A DNA stretch of 59,803 nt. It comes from Pirellulaceae bacterium. Its GTDB lineage: Bacteria; Planctomycetota; Planctomycetia; Pirellulales; Pirellulaceae. Under the pieces are notes generated by a model. The model searched no databases and was not told the origin of the DNA. It saw only the letters and a list, made by a program, of their open reading frames with translations. The stretch is taken from positions 75,626 through 135,428 of the forward strand of contig JANQLU010000130.1 in NCBI GenBank assembly GCA_028280445.1. Direction: 5' to 3'. A program made the position numbers and the translations under genes. This document shows positions 7,877-16,907 of this stretch, piece after piece; the first letter of the stretch is position 1; every line of letters begins with the position of its first letter.

Positions 7877-10800
7877 GTGGAAGCCAATACAAAAAAAACC
7901 AATTCGGGTCCAACTCCAGACGGGCACGTCGTTGGAATTGGCGCTTCGGCAGGCGGCTTAGAAGCTCTCGAACAACTTTTTCAAAGTATGCCCACGGATA
8001 CGGGATTGTCGTTTGTAATTGTTCAGCACCTTTCGCCTGACTTCGACAGCGTGATGGACGAGTTGTTGGTTCGGAAAACGGAAATGTCGGTGCGAATGGT
8101 TGAGGACGGCATGGAGGTCATGCCGGACTCTATCTACCTCATTCCTCCAAAAAAGGAAATGATCATTTCTGATGGCAAACTGCTGCTGACCGATAAAGAT
8201 CCGCAGGAAGGATTGTCTCTACCCATCGACCAGTTCTTTCGATCGTTGGCCCGAGAGTACGGAGAAAAGGCTGTTGGTGTGATCCTGTCTGGAACGGGAA
8301 GCGATGGCTCGCGCGGTATCCGAGAAATTCATGGAGCTGGTGGGCTGGTCATCGTCCAAAATGACCAAACGGCCAAATTTGATGGTATGCCGAAAAGCGC
8401 CATGGAAACCGGTATGGTCGACTTGATACTGCCGCCAGCAGAAATTGGAGAAATTCTTGGAAGATACGTCACGAATCCCATCCGAAGCGAATTGGTTGCC
8501 GAGACGAACGCAGTTGACATTAATGAACCAGGGTTAAAAAAACTGATCCGTTTGCTTCGTGAAGAGCATGGCATTGATTTTAGCGTTTACAAGCAATCGA
8601 CTGTTCTCAGACGAATTGAGCGTCGACTGCTCATGAGCCAGACGACTGATTTCGAGGCTTATGTGGAATCAGTCGCACGGAATCGGGACGAACTGCACGC
8701 GATTTACAAAGACCTGCTCATCGGAGTCACGCAGTTCTTTCGCGACCCCGAAGCATTCCAGTCGCTGGCTTCTGATATCATACCTGAGTGTTTAGCAAAC
8801 CTGTCCGAAGACGAAGAGTTTCGAGTATGGATTGCTGGTTGTGCGACCGGAGAAGAAGCCTTCTCGATGGCAATTCTGCTTGATGAACTTGCACAGCCAG
8901 AGGTCCTCAGCCGGATCAAGATTTTCGCAACGGATGTTCATCAAACCTCGCTGGATTTTGCAAGCGCCGGGGTCTATGAAGAAGGAAGTCTGGCGAATCT
9001 TTCGAAGGCCAGAAAAGAGCACTACTTTGTTCGCAAAGGTAATCGCTTTCAAGTTTCCAGTGAGCTGAGAAAAATGATCGTTTTTGCTCGGCAAAACGTC
9101 ATTCGAGACGCACCGTTTACAAAACTGGATCTGGTTAGTTGCCGCAATATGCTGATTTATTTTCAGCCTGCAATTCAGCGGAAAGTCATCTCACTGTTTC
9201 ACTTCGGTTTGAAAACCGGTGGTACCCTGTTGCTCGGGCCGAGTGAGGGTGTTGGTGAATTGGAAGATGAGTTCAAGACCGTTGACCGGCACTGGAAAAT
9301 ATTCTCAAAGCGCCGGAATGTTCGTCTGAACACTGAATTCAAGTTTCTCTCTGCAGGATCTACTTCAACTCTCCGTCGATCCGTCTTGCCTCCAACGTCG
9401 ACAACTGGTGCTCGCGATGAACTGGCCAAAGTCTATGACGAGCTTTTGGACGAACATCTTCCGCCGTCAGTGTTGATAAATGAATACCGCCAGGTGATCC
9501 ATGTTTTTGGCGATGCAGGACGTTTTCTGAAAATCAAGAAAGGCCGTTCGACAGGCGATGTGCTTGAATTGTTCGATGCGGAATTTCGTACGGCAGTATC
9601 AGGTGCCATTCAACGTGTTTCGAAACAAGGTGAAACGACTACCTATACCGGGATCGCATCGCAGGTGAAGGGAATTGAACAACAGGTAAAGATCAGTGTA
9701 TCTCCTGTCTTTGGGCGGACAGCCGAAATGACTCACATGCTCATTTCATTTGCTGAGGTCGACGAAGTCGTGCGTATTGACCAAGTAGACGAGGCATCCG
9801 TACTCGACATCAACGAATTTTCGCAATCGCGAATCCTGGCTTTGGAAGATGAGCTTCGGCATTCGAAGGAAAACTTGCAAGCGACGATTGAAGAATTGGA
9901 AACGAGTAATGAAGAACTTCAAGCTACCAACGAAGAACTAATCGCGTCCAACGAAGAGATGCAATCAACCAACGAGGAATTGCATTCGGTCAACGAAGAA
10001 CTCTATACCGTCAACGCTGAGTACCAGCGCAAGATTTCTGAGCTTACGGAAATTACCGACGACATGGAGCATCTGTTTGCCAGCACCGATGTAGGCGTCT
10101 TGTTCCTCGACCGAGACCTTTCGGTTCGAAAATTTACACCGCGAATCGCACGGTTGTTCAATTTGATAGAACAGGATATCGGGCAATCGTTCGACAGATT
10201 CACACACAATATCCAGCATAAAGATCTACTTGAAAACGTTCGCTGGGTAATGGAGTCAAATCAACTTTATGAGTGCGATGTCGTCGACAAATCCGGCCAT
10301 GAATATTTCCTCCGGATTCTACCGTACCGGACAAAAGACATGGTCGATGGGATCGTGCTTACACTGATCGACGTTGCATCGCTAAAGCGAGCTGAAAAGG
10401 AAATTCGACAAAAAGACGATCAACTGCGCGGCGTAATGAAGAATTCGCCATCGTTCATTTTTATCAAAGACATTCAAGGCCGGTATCTGTTGGTCAACGA
10501 ACAATCTCGCCGGGTATTCGGCGTCAGTTCCAACAAGATCATTGGCAAAACGAATTTTGATTTTCTTCCGCGTGTCGTAGCAGAACGTATCGACGAATCA
10601 GATCAGGAAGCCCTCCGCACTGGTGAAAAAGTCGAGATCGAAGAAGTCATTCCCCGCAAAGGCAAGGGACGGACATACCTGACAATCAAATTTCCCTTGC
10701 GCGACGAATCCGATTCGATCTATGCCATTGCAGGCATGAAGACGGACATCACCAAAATAAAGGTTGCTCAAAGAAAAGCCAAACGGGCGGTCCGTGAACG

Positions 10801-11935
10801 TGACAAGTTTCTGGCAATGCTTTCCCACGAACTTCGAAACCCGCTGGCGGCAATTCAAAACGCAGCTGGAGTGTTAAATCGAATGAGTGGTGAAGACAAA
10901 AAGCTTCGGAAAATTTCAGGGGTTATTCAAAGACAGGGGACCCACCTTGCCAGAATCCTCGACGATTTACTTGACATCTCTCGCGTCGTTCAAAACAAGG
11001 TCGAACTGCGAAAACAGACTTTCGACCTGCGGACTGCCGCCGAGGATGCCTTGCTCGCCGTAAGGTCGATGGCAACAACCGAAAAAATCAAGATTATCAA
11101 AAAGATAGCCGACCACCCTGTGCCGGTGTACGGAGATGAGTCACGACTTGAGCAGGTGATCGTCAATCTTCTCGTTAACGCAATCAAATACACTCCAGAA
11201 TCGGGTGAGGTCGAGTTGCGTGTTTCATCTAGCAACGGAGCGGCAGAAATCCTTGTGTTGGACAATGGAGCCGGGATGTCGCCTGGGTTGCTGAAACGAA
11301 TCTTTGATCCCTTCGTCCAGGGAGACGTCACCATCGATTTCTCACAAGGTGGAATGGGAGTTGGTTTGACGCTGGTCAAGACGATCGTTGAACTTCACGA
11401 TGGTGAGATTTCGGCTTCGAGTGAAGGTGAAGGAAAGGGAAGTTCATTCCATTGCGCGATCCCCCTTTCCAACGAATCTATTGTTCAACCCAAGGACAGG
11501 GTTGATTCAATTCTCGACACCGCACCAGCGGCAGCCCCACCACTAAAAATCTTAGTCGTTGAAGACGAAATTGACATACGCGAAATGATGTCGTTGGTAT
11601 TGGAAATGGATGGTCACCAGGTTATTGCCGTGGATAACGGCTTGTCGGCGTTAACGACCATCGAAGTCGAGAAGCCAGATTTGGCTTTCATTGATATAGG
11701 TCTTCCAGAACTCGATGGATACGAAGTCATGAAACGATTGCGGGAAACCGGACGTGACCAGCATACATTGTGCGTGGCGTTAACCGGATTTGGCCAACAA
11801 AAAGATGTACAGCGATCTGAGTCAGCGGGCTTTCACCGGCACATCACCAAGCCGGTCGGAAACGAAGATCTTCGAACTTCTATTGCTGATGCGATTAAGC
11901 TCTCTGAACGAACGCTCAAAGGCTCAACGTCGTGA
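7877..11935 (+). CDS. CheB-CheR-PAS-histidine kinase-receiver fusion (hybrid sensor kinase)
   Basis: 1352 residues. The GTG start at 7877 is used because the first in-frame ATG lies inside the CheB fold; AGGAAAG lies about 12 bases upstream. Domains in order are: CheB methylesterase (about 17-200, catalytic Ser24, His51, Asp143); CheR methyltransferase (about 215-475, AGCATGEE motif); a long EELxxxNEEL coiled coil (about 645-715); two PAS domains (about 725-850 and 855-965); HisKA with phospho-acceptor His984 in SHELRNPL; HATPase with NAIKY and DNGAGM; and a C-terminal receiver with Asp1273. CheB/CheR without a chemotaxis cluster is typical of these stand-alone signalling proteins, whose ligand is usually unknown. 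The gene ends convergently, 55 bp from the CsrA-receiver gene, a plausible partner. Confidence 0.95.
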   Translation: MEANTKKTNSGPTPDGHVVGIGASAGGLEALEQLFQSMPTDTGLSFVIVQHLSPDFDSVMDELLVRKTEMSVRMVEDGMEVMPDSIYLIPPKKEMIISDGKLLLTDKDPQEGLSLPIDQFFRSLAREYGEKAVGVILSGTGSDGSRGIREIHGAGGLVIVQNDQTAKFDGMPKSAMETGMVDLILPPAEIGEILGRYVTNPIRSELVAETNAVDINEPGLKKLIRLLREEHGIDFSVYKQSTVLRRIERRLLMSQTTDFEAYVESVARNRDELHAIYKDLLIGVTQFFRDPEAFQSLASDIIPECLANLSEDEEFRVWIAGCATGEEAFSMAILLDELAQPEVLSRIKIFATDVHQTSLDFASAGVYEEGSLANLSKARKEHYFVRKGNRFQVSSELRKMIVFARQNVIRDAPFTKLDLVSCRNMLIYFQPAIQRKVISLFHFGLKTGGTLLLGPSEGVGELEDEFKTVDRHWKIFSKRRNVRLNTEFKFLSAGSTSTLRRSVLPPTSTTGARDELAKVYDELLDEHLPPSVLINEYRQVIHVFGDAGRFLKIKKGRSTGDVLELFDAEFRTAVSGAIQRVSKQGETTTYTGIASQVKGIEQQVKISVSPVFGRTAEMTHMLISFAEVDEVVRIDQVDEASVLDINEFSQSRILALEDELRHSKENLQATIEELETSNEELQATNEELIASNEEMQSTNEELHSVNEELYTVNAEYQRKISELTEITDDMEHLFASTDVGVLFLDRDLSVRKFTPRIARLFNLIEQDIGQSFDRFTHNIQHKDLLENVRWVMESNQLYECDVVDKSGHEYFLRILPYRTKDMVDGIVLTLIDVASLKRAEKEIRQKDDQLRGVMKNSPSFIFIKDIQGRYLLVNEQSRRVFGVSSNKIIGKTNFDFLPRVVAERIDESDQEALRTGEKVEIEEVIPRKGKGRTYLTIKFPLRDESDSIYAIAGMKTDITKIKVAQRKAKRAVRERDKFLAMLSHELRNPLAAIQNAAGVLNRMSGEDKKLRKISGVIQRQGTHLARILDDLLDISRVVQNKVELRKQTFDLRTAAEDALLAVRSMATTEKIKIIKKIADHPVPVYGDESRLEQVIVNLLVNAIKYTPESGEVELRVSSSNGAAEILVLDNGAGMSPGLLKRIFDPFVQGDVTIDFSQGGMGVGLTLVKTIVELHDGEISASSEGEGKGSSFHCAIPLSNESIVQPKDRVDSILDTAPAAAPPLKILVVEDEIDIREMMSLVLEMDGHQVIAVDNGLSALTTIEVEKPDLAFIDIGLPELDGYEVMKRLRETGRDQHTLCVALTGFGQQKDVQRSESAGFHRHITKPVGNEDLRTSIADAIKLSERTLKGSTS

Positions 11936-11990
11936 CCCAGTTTTTTTGTCGAAAAATTGACTATCACATACTTCGCAAGACTGAGATGCT

Positions 11991-12839
11991 TTAATTCAAT
12001 TCGGCAAAGTTTTTACATTTGATTCCGCAATCGTCAAAAATTCGATCGATTAGCTTGTCCGTCCGGACGGGTTTGGCGAACCAACCGTTCACTCCCCGAT
12101 CGCTTATTGGAACGTTGACATCCGTCCTGCTTGATCCCGAAACACCGTAAATCGGCAGTTTGGAAAACCGTTGATTGTTGCGAATGATCGAAATCGTTTG
12201 CGGACCATTGAGTCGGGGCATTTGCATGTCAATCAAGATGAGGTCTGGCAAAGGATTCTTCTCTAAATAGTCAATTGCTTCCTCGCCGTTGGTCACACTT
12301 TTCACGTTGATACCTGCCATTTGAAGGATCGTCGAGAGAAGATGACGTTCGTTTGCGTTGTCTTCCACCAAAAGGACTGTCAATTTCAGGCGTGATCGAA
12401 CAGAGTCTTCAGTTTTGCAAGCTGTAACAGGACTGGCACTGGAGCGTTCGTTATCAGCTTCATTCAATTCCAAATCGGAAAGTTCATCTAAGACGGAATG
12501 AACATGCTCTAGTCCTCGATCAGAATCTCCCCTTGCAAAAAGCTTTTCGGCAACCTGAAGTTTCAAGCTTAAGGCGTTGAGCCGATTGTTCAATTTATGC
12601 CTGATCGTTGACGGCGAATTGTCACCTGAATCTGGTGAACCGTTCCACTCGTTTTCTCGTTTTTCAAAATCCCAGTCGAGTTCGTGTCCATCCAGTAGTT
12701 CTTCCCGAAGAATCCGAACACTTGGCGGCGCGTCGACGCCCAGCCTGACGTTGCTTCCACGAAACCCAAGAACTTCGACAGAGATTCCCAGCGAAGGGAA
12801 GAGGATCTTTTGATCTTGGCGTCTTGATAAAACAAGCAT
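11991..12839 (-). CDS. CsrA-like RNA-binding domain fused to a response-regulator receiver
   Basis: 282 residues with GGAAA 5 bases before the ATG. Residues 1-50 align with CsrA/RsmA along their length: MLVLSRR, VLGFRGSNVRLGVDAP, and REE (Arg45 in the place of E. coli Arg44). The RNA-contacting Leu4, Arg6, Arg7 and Arg45 equivalents are present. Residues ~72-125 form a helical segment beginning RHKLNNRLNALS, resembling a kinase dimerisation helix around an H box. Residues ~152-275 are a receiver domain with acidic pair Glu158/Asp159 (VEDN), phospho-acceptor Asp ~203 (LIDMQMP) and conserved Lys in AKPV. CsrA normally is a 60-70 residue dimer that represses translation. Fusion to a receiver suggests phosphorylation-controlled mRNA binding (inference). 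Convergent with the hybrid kinase at 7877. Confidence 0.9.
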   Translation of the reverse strand: MLVLSRRQDQKILFPSLGISVEVLGFRGSNVRLGVDAPPSVRILREELLDGHELDWDFEKRENEWNGSPDSGDNSPSTIRHKLNNRLNALSLKLQVAEKLFARGDSDRGLEHVHSVLDELSDLELNEADNERSSASPVTACKTEDSVRSRLKLTVLLVEDNANERHLLSTILQMAGINVKSVTNGEEAIDYLEKNPLPDLILIDMQMPRLNGPQTISIIRNNQRFSKLPIYGVSGSSRTDVNVPISDRGVNGWFAKPVRTDKLIDRIFDDCGIKCKNFAELN

Positions 12840-13244
12840 GTGGTTTCCTTTCCAAATTGACTTCGATGTGATATTCCAACCTCACCAATGCGCGACACCT
12901 TGGCATTATTGCACCCAAGAGTGGCACCCGGCAAGCGTCTGACATCTTGTCAAACCCAGCATTTCCAGCTGGTGAAAGTCCATTTTTGGCAGGTTATCAC
13001 CCGCCGAATCTCAATTGGTGCAATTTTTCAAATTACAGTCAACATCAGTTTTGTCGAAAGTTTGCTGAATGAGCTCAAGCTAAGCTATCGGTTACTCGAT
13101 GCGGGACTCAATCACACCGCCGACCTCATCAACCAAAACAGCTCCTGCTATCGGCTGCAATAGGCGACGCAGTGATTTTTCATTTGGTCGATGAGATGAT
13201 CACGTTGAAGTTCGAATCCGTAAACGTTTAAAACGTTCACTCAT
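12840..13244. other. Gene-free stretch upstream of the CsrA-receiver gene
   Basis: Holds the promoter region of the minus-strand gene starting at 12839 and the 3' side of the minus-strand BlaR1 gene. The frame at 12888-13163 (+) lacks a ribosome site and any protein-like pattern. I see no RNA gene or strong repeat here. Confidence 0.5.
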
Positions 13245-14459
13245 TTAGTCAATCTGTTTTCGAATAATTATCGATTTGTTGATTCGTGGCTGTTGATTCA
13301 ATCCGGTTTCATCATGAAATGCGCTAACATGAGACTGGCTTTGTATTCTATCCGACAAAAGAACTGCAGACAGCGTCGACAGTAAAAACAATCCGGCTAG
13401 CGCGCTTGCGAAAAATTGCAACCAAAGATTCACTCGACGGCCGTTAGATATGGGGCCATCTAATACATGTGAGACTCTGTTGCTCAGATCTTTTGCTGCA
13501 CCAAACGAAGACACAAACGCCGTCTGATCGACGCTGCTTGGCAATGATTCGGCTAGTAAATCCAAGATCAGGCTCGCATATACTTCACGCTGTTGTGGGT
13601 AGAGTTCGATTACCATTGCGTCGCAGCAAGTTTCTTCAATCACCCGAATTTGCCTTCGGCAGATCCAAACCAATGGATTCCACCACTGCAGGGTAGTGCA
13701 GACGGTCTCAAGGATTCTGACCCAGCAATCACCACGTTTGATATGCGCCAACTCGTGCGCGAGCATGAGCTCCAGTTCCGATCGATTCTTCTGAACAATT
13801 GACTTGGGCAAGACGACCGTCGGGTTGGGCAAAGACGAGAGTACAAACGGCGTCACATTTGAAGCGGTCAGACAAATTGCTGGAGAGGTATGGAGTCCGA
13901 TTTGCGCTGCAACTCGATCAATCTGGCACTGCAAATCACTGGTTAAAGGTTCGTGTTGTAATCGGATTGACCTCGTCAGCCGGCAGTATCTGGTGATGGC
14001 AACAACGGTAAGCCCCAATGAGCCAATTGCCCAAATGCACAAAAAAAGTAAAAAGGCGGCGGCTCCGGTGGCGTTGTTTCCCACTCGCGGGCCTTCAACA
14101 ACCGCTGATGTATCGAATACTTCTTCATGGATAACTCGTTTTGTTAACCTGGACTCATCGTGTTGACTTGAGTTCAACGAGTCAACGACATGTACATCCC
14201 GCTCACCCGCCATATCGACGCGCATCAAGACGGCTGATTCGCGGGTAAAATTTTTTTCCGCACCAGACGTTTTTGAGTCTGCAAGTAACACAGGAATAGC
14301 AATAAAAACTGGAAGCATGCTCAATACCAGTACCAGGCACCATAAGAAATGCGCTAGCGATAACCAGCGGCGAGACGAGTTCACGATCCAAGCTATCCCG
14401 GCCAACAGGCCGCCAGCGAGCATGACCGCAATAGTGATTCTCAATAAAACATCCATCAC
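13245..14459 (-). CDS. BlaR1/MecR1-type M56 family membrane metallopeptidase
   Basis: 404 residues. It has four predicted membrane helices (about 4-26, 35-60, 132-155, 340-365) and the zinc peptidase motif HELAHIKRGD with downstream EETCCDAMV, typical of peptidase M56. The extracellular beta-lactam sensor domain of true BlaR1 is missing, since the protein ends soon after the last helix. This is therefore the short form common in planctomycetes. It lies 5 bp after the BlaI repressor gene (14465-14851) in one operon. By analogy with BlaR1/MecR1 it should cleave or inactivate the repressor when activated, derepressing the operon and the divergent protease gene (inference). Confidence 0.9.
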   Translation of the reverse strand: MMDVLLRITIAVMLAGGLLAGIAWIVNSSRRWLSLAHFLWCLVLVLSMLPVFIAIPVLLADSKTSGAEKNFTRESAVLMRVDMAGERDVHVVDSLNSSQHDESRLTKRVIHEEVFDTSAVVEGPRVGNNATGAAAFLLFLCIWAIGSLGLTVVAITRYCRLTRSIRLQHEPLTSDLQCQIDRVAAQIGLHTSPAICLTASNVTPFVLSSLPNPTVVLPKSIVQKNRSELELMLAHELAHIKRGDCWVRILETVCTTLQWWNPLVWICRRQIRVIEETCCDAMVIELYPQQREVYASLILDLLAESLPSSVDQTAFVSSFGAAKDLSNRVSHVLDGPISNGRRVNLWLQFFASALAGLFLLSTLSAVLLSDRIQSQSHVSAFHDETGLNQQPRINKSIIIRKQID

Positions 14460-14464
14460 ATTGC

Positions 14465-14851
14465 CTATTTGCGCTTTTTAAGCCGTGCGTTGATCATGTC
14501 ACGCAATTTTTCCAAATCTCGTTTCTTCAAACCTTTTGCATTCACCATGGAGCTGATCAGCGGCGTCAAAGACCCTTCGCAGACATTCTCCGCGAGAGTC
14601 TGTAAATTGGCTTTGATAAATTCGTCTCGGCTAATGGTTGCCGAAAAAGAGTGCGCGCGACCGATACGTTTACGGGTAACTAACTCCTTGGCCGCCATAC
14701 GATCCAACGTTTTTTGGATCGTGGCATAGTTCGAATCCAATGGCTCATCGTAAATCTGGTCGGTCAGATACCGGATGGTCACTTGGCCCTCAGCCCACAG
14801 GATATTTAGTATTTCACGTTCCAAGTCCGTTACAGAAAATGATTTTGGCAT
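14465..14851 (-). CDS. blaI: BlaI/MecI family repressor
   Basis: 128 residues. The winged helix N-terminal half (FSVTDLEREILNILWAEGQ, TIRYLTDQIYDEPLDSNYAT, IQKTLDRMAAKELVTRKRIG) is a close match to the penicillinase-repressor family. The C-terminal half forms the dimerisation part. It is the first gene of the blaI-blaR1 operon. Two matching inverted repeats (14865-14881 and 14944-14960) lie between this start and the divergent protease gene, one 14 bp upstream of each side's leader, which suggests control of both directions. A beta-lactam role is not supported; the target appears to be a serine protease. Confidence 0.9.
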   Translation of the reverse strand: MPKSFSVTDLEREILNILWAEGQVTIRYLTDQIYDEPLDSNYATIQKTLDRMAAKELVTRKRIGRAHSFSATISRDEFIKANLQTLAENVCEGSLTPLISSMVNAKGLKKRDLEKLRDMINARLKKRK

Positions 14852-14864
14852 TACCGTTCACCTC

Positions 14865-14881
14865 AGTCAGCATCTCTGACT
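14865..14881. promoter_or_regulatory. Probable BlaI operator 1, AGTCAG-N5-CTGACT
   Basis: A perfect 6+6 inverted repeat with a 5-bp spacer (AGTCAG CATCT CTGACT), 14 bp upstream of the blaI start codon. It has the same arms and spacer length as the site at 14944-14960. Both are followed by GATTT(T)AA. Confidence 0.8.
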
Positions 14882-14943
14882 GATTTTAACTCAGATGCAG
14901 TACAAAGCAACGCTTGACAGAAAGAAACCTCGCTTTTAATATA

Positions 14944-14960
14944 AGTCAGACAAGCTGACT
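14944..14960. promoter_or_regulatory. Probable BlaI operator 2, AGTCAG-N5-CTGACT
   Basis: Perfect 6+6 inverted repeat (AGTCAG ACAAG CTGACT), 27 bp upstream of the protease start at 14988. The centres of the two operators are 79 bp apart, with room for promoters in both directions. Confidence 0.8.
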
Positions 14961-14987
14961 GATTTAATTCTTGAGGAAAGATGAGCC

Positions 14988-16181
14988 ATGAAACACCTGA
15001 TGATTGCAACCTCGACATTGTTATTGCCAGTGCTGGTTGGTTGCGCGCAATCGCAGCACGCGACTCAGTCCAGCGCATCCAAAAACGTCGTTGAAAGCGA
15101 ACATGATCCGGTTGCTTTTGGAAAAAAGTTCAAAACGGTTTGTCGCGTCGGCGAAAAGGGCGGTGATGGTGTTCTCATCGAACGACAGTGGGTCCTGACT
15201 GCCGCGCACGTGGCAGTCGGCATATACCGACGAGAGAAAGGCCGGATTTCCGTTTACTTTGGCTCGACAAAATACTCAGTCAAATACGCGTTCGTCCACC
15301 CAGAATTCAAACCCATGGGGCAACACGATATCGCCCTGTTGTTTCTCGAATCAGAAGTTAAGGACTGCGAGCCAAACAAAATCTACCGAGATTCTGACGA
15401 ATTGGGTTTGGAAATTGTGATTGCCGGTCACGGCGATAAACGGGACGACAAAAACCGCTGGATTCGCGACGGAAAGTTGAGAGCTTTCACGAACAAGATT
15501 GATTCGACAACTGACCTGAGAGTCGTTTTTGACTACGACGGTCCAGAGGGTGATCCTACGGCGCGTGAAGGAGCCGGTGGCCCGGGTGACAGTGGCGGGC
15601 CGGCCTTTATCGAGAAAGATGGAAGTTACTTGGTCGCGGGTATCAGTTCAATGGGCCGTCCCGGCGCAAAAGGCCCGGCAACCTTTGGAGCCATTGAGTA
15701 CTTTGTCCGCGTATCCAAATTTCAGGAGTGGATTGATCAAACCATGAAAAAAACTGATCCAAAACTCGCCTTGAATCTCGCAGACTTGAAAAAATTTTCA
15801 GGCGGACAAGGAACGGTTGTACGGCAAGAGGCGGGCGCAGGTACAGGTCGACCGGATTTTTCTCAAGCCAAAAACGCGCGAACGGCGAAACGATTCGTGT
15901 CCGCATTTGAGAATTATGACGAGGCTAAAATGGTTCAAACCATCAAAGAGTGTTTTTCCGACACCACGCTTCAAAACACACCTGCCAACAATATACCACA
16001 ACATTGGCCCGCACTTTTCCGGCAACTGCGTTCCGCCACCGTGGAACGGGTAATCAGCGAGTCAGCCGAACAAATCATTCTGAATCTTAAGAAAGGCGAC
16101 GATCGTTTCCGATTGCGGATTCGATTCGACCCGAAACAACCGGACAAGATCAGTGACTTGATGTTTGGCAAACTGCAATAA
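14988..16181 (+). CDS. Lipoprotein trypsin-like (S1) serine protease
   Basis: 397 residues. GAGGAAAG lies 8 bases before the chosen ATG; the ATG at 14981 is in another frame. A lipobox (LVGC, Cys19) predicts a lipid-anchored exported protein. The catalytic triad is visible: His74 in TAAHV, Asp114 in HDIALL, and Ser202 in GPGDSGGPAF. After the protease domain (to about 250) comes a linker and a C-terminal domain (about 300-397). That domain resembles the DUF3887/SnoaL-like units often attached to periplasmic hydrolases (FENYDEAKMV). It is divergent from blaI-blaR1 with operators between, so it is the likely regulated output of that system, perhaps under envelope stress (inference). Confidence 0.9.
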   Translation: MKHLMIATSTLLLPVLVGCAQSQHATQSSASKNVVESEHDPVAFGKKFKTVCRVGEKGGDGVLIERQWVLTAAHVAVGIYRREKGRISVYFGSTKYSVKYAFVHPEFKPMGQHDIALLFLESEVKDCEPNKIYRDSDELGLEIVIAGHGDKRDDKNRWIRDGKLRAFTNKIDSTTDLRVVFDYDGPEGDPTAREGAGGPGDSGGPAFIEKDGSYLVAGISSMGRPGAKGPATFGAIEYFVRVSKFQEWIDQTMKKTDPKLALNLADLKKFSGGQGTVVRQEAGAGTGRPDFSQAKNARTAKRFVSAFENYDEAKMVQTIKECFSDTTLQNTPANNIPQHWPALFRQLRSATVERVISESAEQIILNLKKGDDRFRLRIRFDPKQPDKISDLMFGKLQ

Positions 16182-16200
16182 CCTAAGAGGAAATCCAGTG

Positions 16201-16300
16201 TCGCCCGCGAACTCCGAAATTGGCCAAGACGGTTTGACCGCAATTAAATTATACAGCCCATTCTAAAAGTGTTGTCCGCCTCGATCCAACGCCTTGTTAT
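16201..16300 (-). repeat. Integron attC-like site (copy 2)
   Basis: On the minus strand it begins ATAACAAGGCGTTGGATCGA, overlapping the stop codon of the gene at 16297. It contains TTTTAGAATGGGC and GGTCAAACCGTCTTGGCCAA and ends near GTTCGCG. It aligns with copy 1 (6965-7078) across about 85 bp with the same order of blocks. TTGG...AGGCGG and CCGTCTTGGCCAA pair imperfectly, as L boxes do. The 3' core is less clear than the 5' core, so the site may be degenerate. Confidence 0.55.
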
Positions 16301-16893
16301 CTGACAGACTTTTCGGTGTACTTGGTTCCGAACCCCTCGGGATTTATGGAATAGCGCTCGGTCAAAGGCGCTGAGATTGTGCTTAATGGAGAATTAAATT
16401 CTACGACTAAAAAGTGCGCGCCATTTTCCCCACATACAACAGATGGGTAGTGATATTCGTGTTTCCGACTCGGAGACGTTTGAATTATGTCAATCAATCG
16501 ATAATCGCGCAATATCGCAGCAACCATTCCGCTGCCAAAATGAGTTGAAAGATAAGGCTTGAATGTCATTACATACAATTCATCTCCACTATCCAATTCC
16601 ACCGCTTTTCCTGAAATATATGGTGATTCATCAAATGGCATAAACGGAGAATAGTTACGCAAAATGAATGACCGGGCATGACTTTCTGCTGGGTCTTCAG
16701 AGTCCAGTTGGCTCAACAACGAAACAAGATTTGTGTAAAACTCCGATTTTGACTCAGTGTCATCGAGACGTTTTCGAATCACACTGGTTTCACGGCTGTG
16801 TTTCCATTGGAGCCACCAGGTCAATCCAATTGAGAGGCAAAGACTTAGCACCAGTAGCCCACGGATCGAAAACCTCAAGTTTTGAATGTTCAT
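16297..16893 (-). CDS. Hypothetical protein with N-terminal membrane helix, cassette-like gene
   Basis: 198 residues from the ATG at 16893 (MNIQNLRFSIRGLLVLSLC). The longer frame reaching 16938 would read through the ACGTTATCC attC-type core and is therefore rejected. One helix (about 8-28, ending in TWWLQW) anchors the protein, and the remainder is predicted to be outside. The N-terminus resembles the short RFSIRGLL leader seen in many planctomycete cassette-encoded proteins. No family is recognised for the rest. The stop codon TAA is inside the ATAACAA core of the downstream attC-like site, the arrangement of integron cassettes. Confidence 0.7.
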   Translation of the reverse strand: MNIQNLRFSIRGLLVLSLCLSIGLTWWLQWKHSRETSVIRKRLDDTESKSEFYTNLVSLLSQLDSEDPAESHARSFILRNYSPFMPFDESPYISGKAVELDSGDELYVMTFKPYLSTHFGSGMVAAILRDYRLIDIIQTSPSRKHEYHYPSVVCGENGAHFLVVEFNSPLSTISAPLTERYSINPEGFGTKYTEKSVR

Positions 16894-16907
16894 GATGGAC
16901 CCAAGCC

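Noticed and set aside
12888..13163. Plus-strand frame of 91 residues
   Set aside because: No ribosome site, composition unlike the neighbours, and it overlaps the promoter region of the CsrA-receiver gene.
13245..14851. Beta-lactam resistance operon
   Set aside because: The BlaR1 homologue lacks the penicillin-binding sensor domain and no beta-lactamase or PBP2a is divergent. The target is a serine protease.
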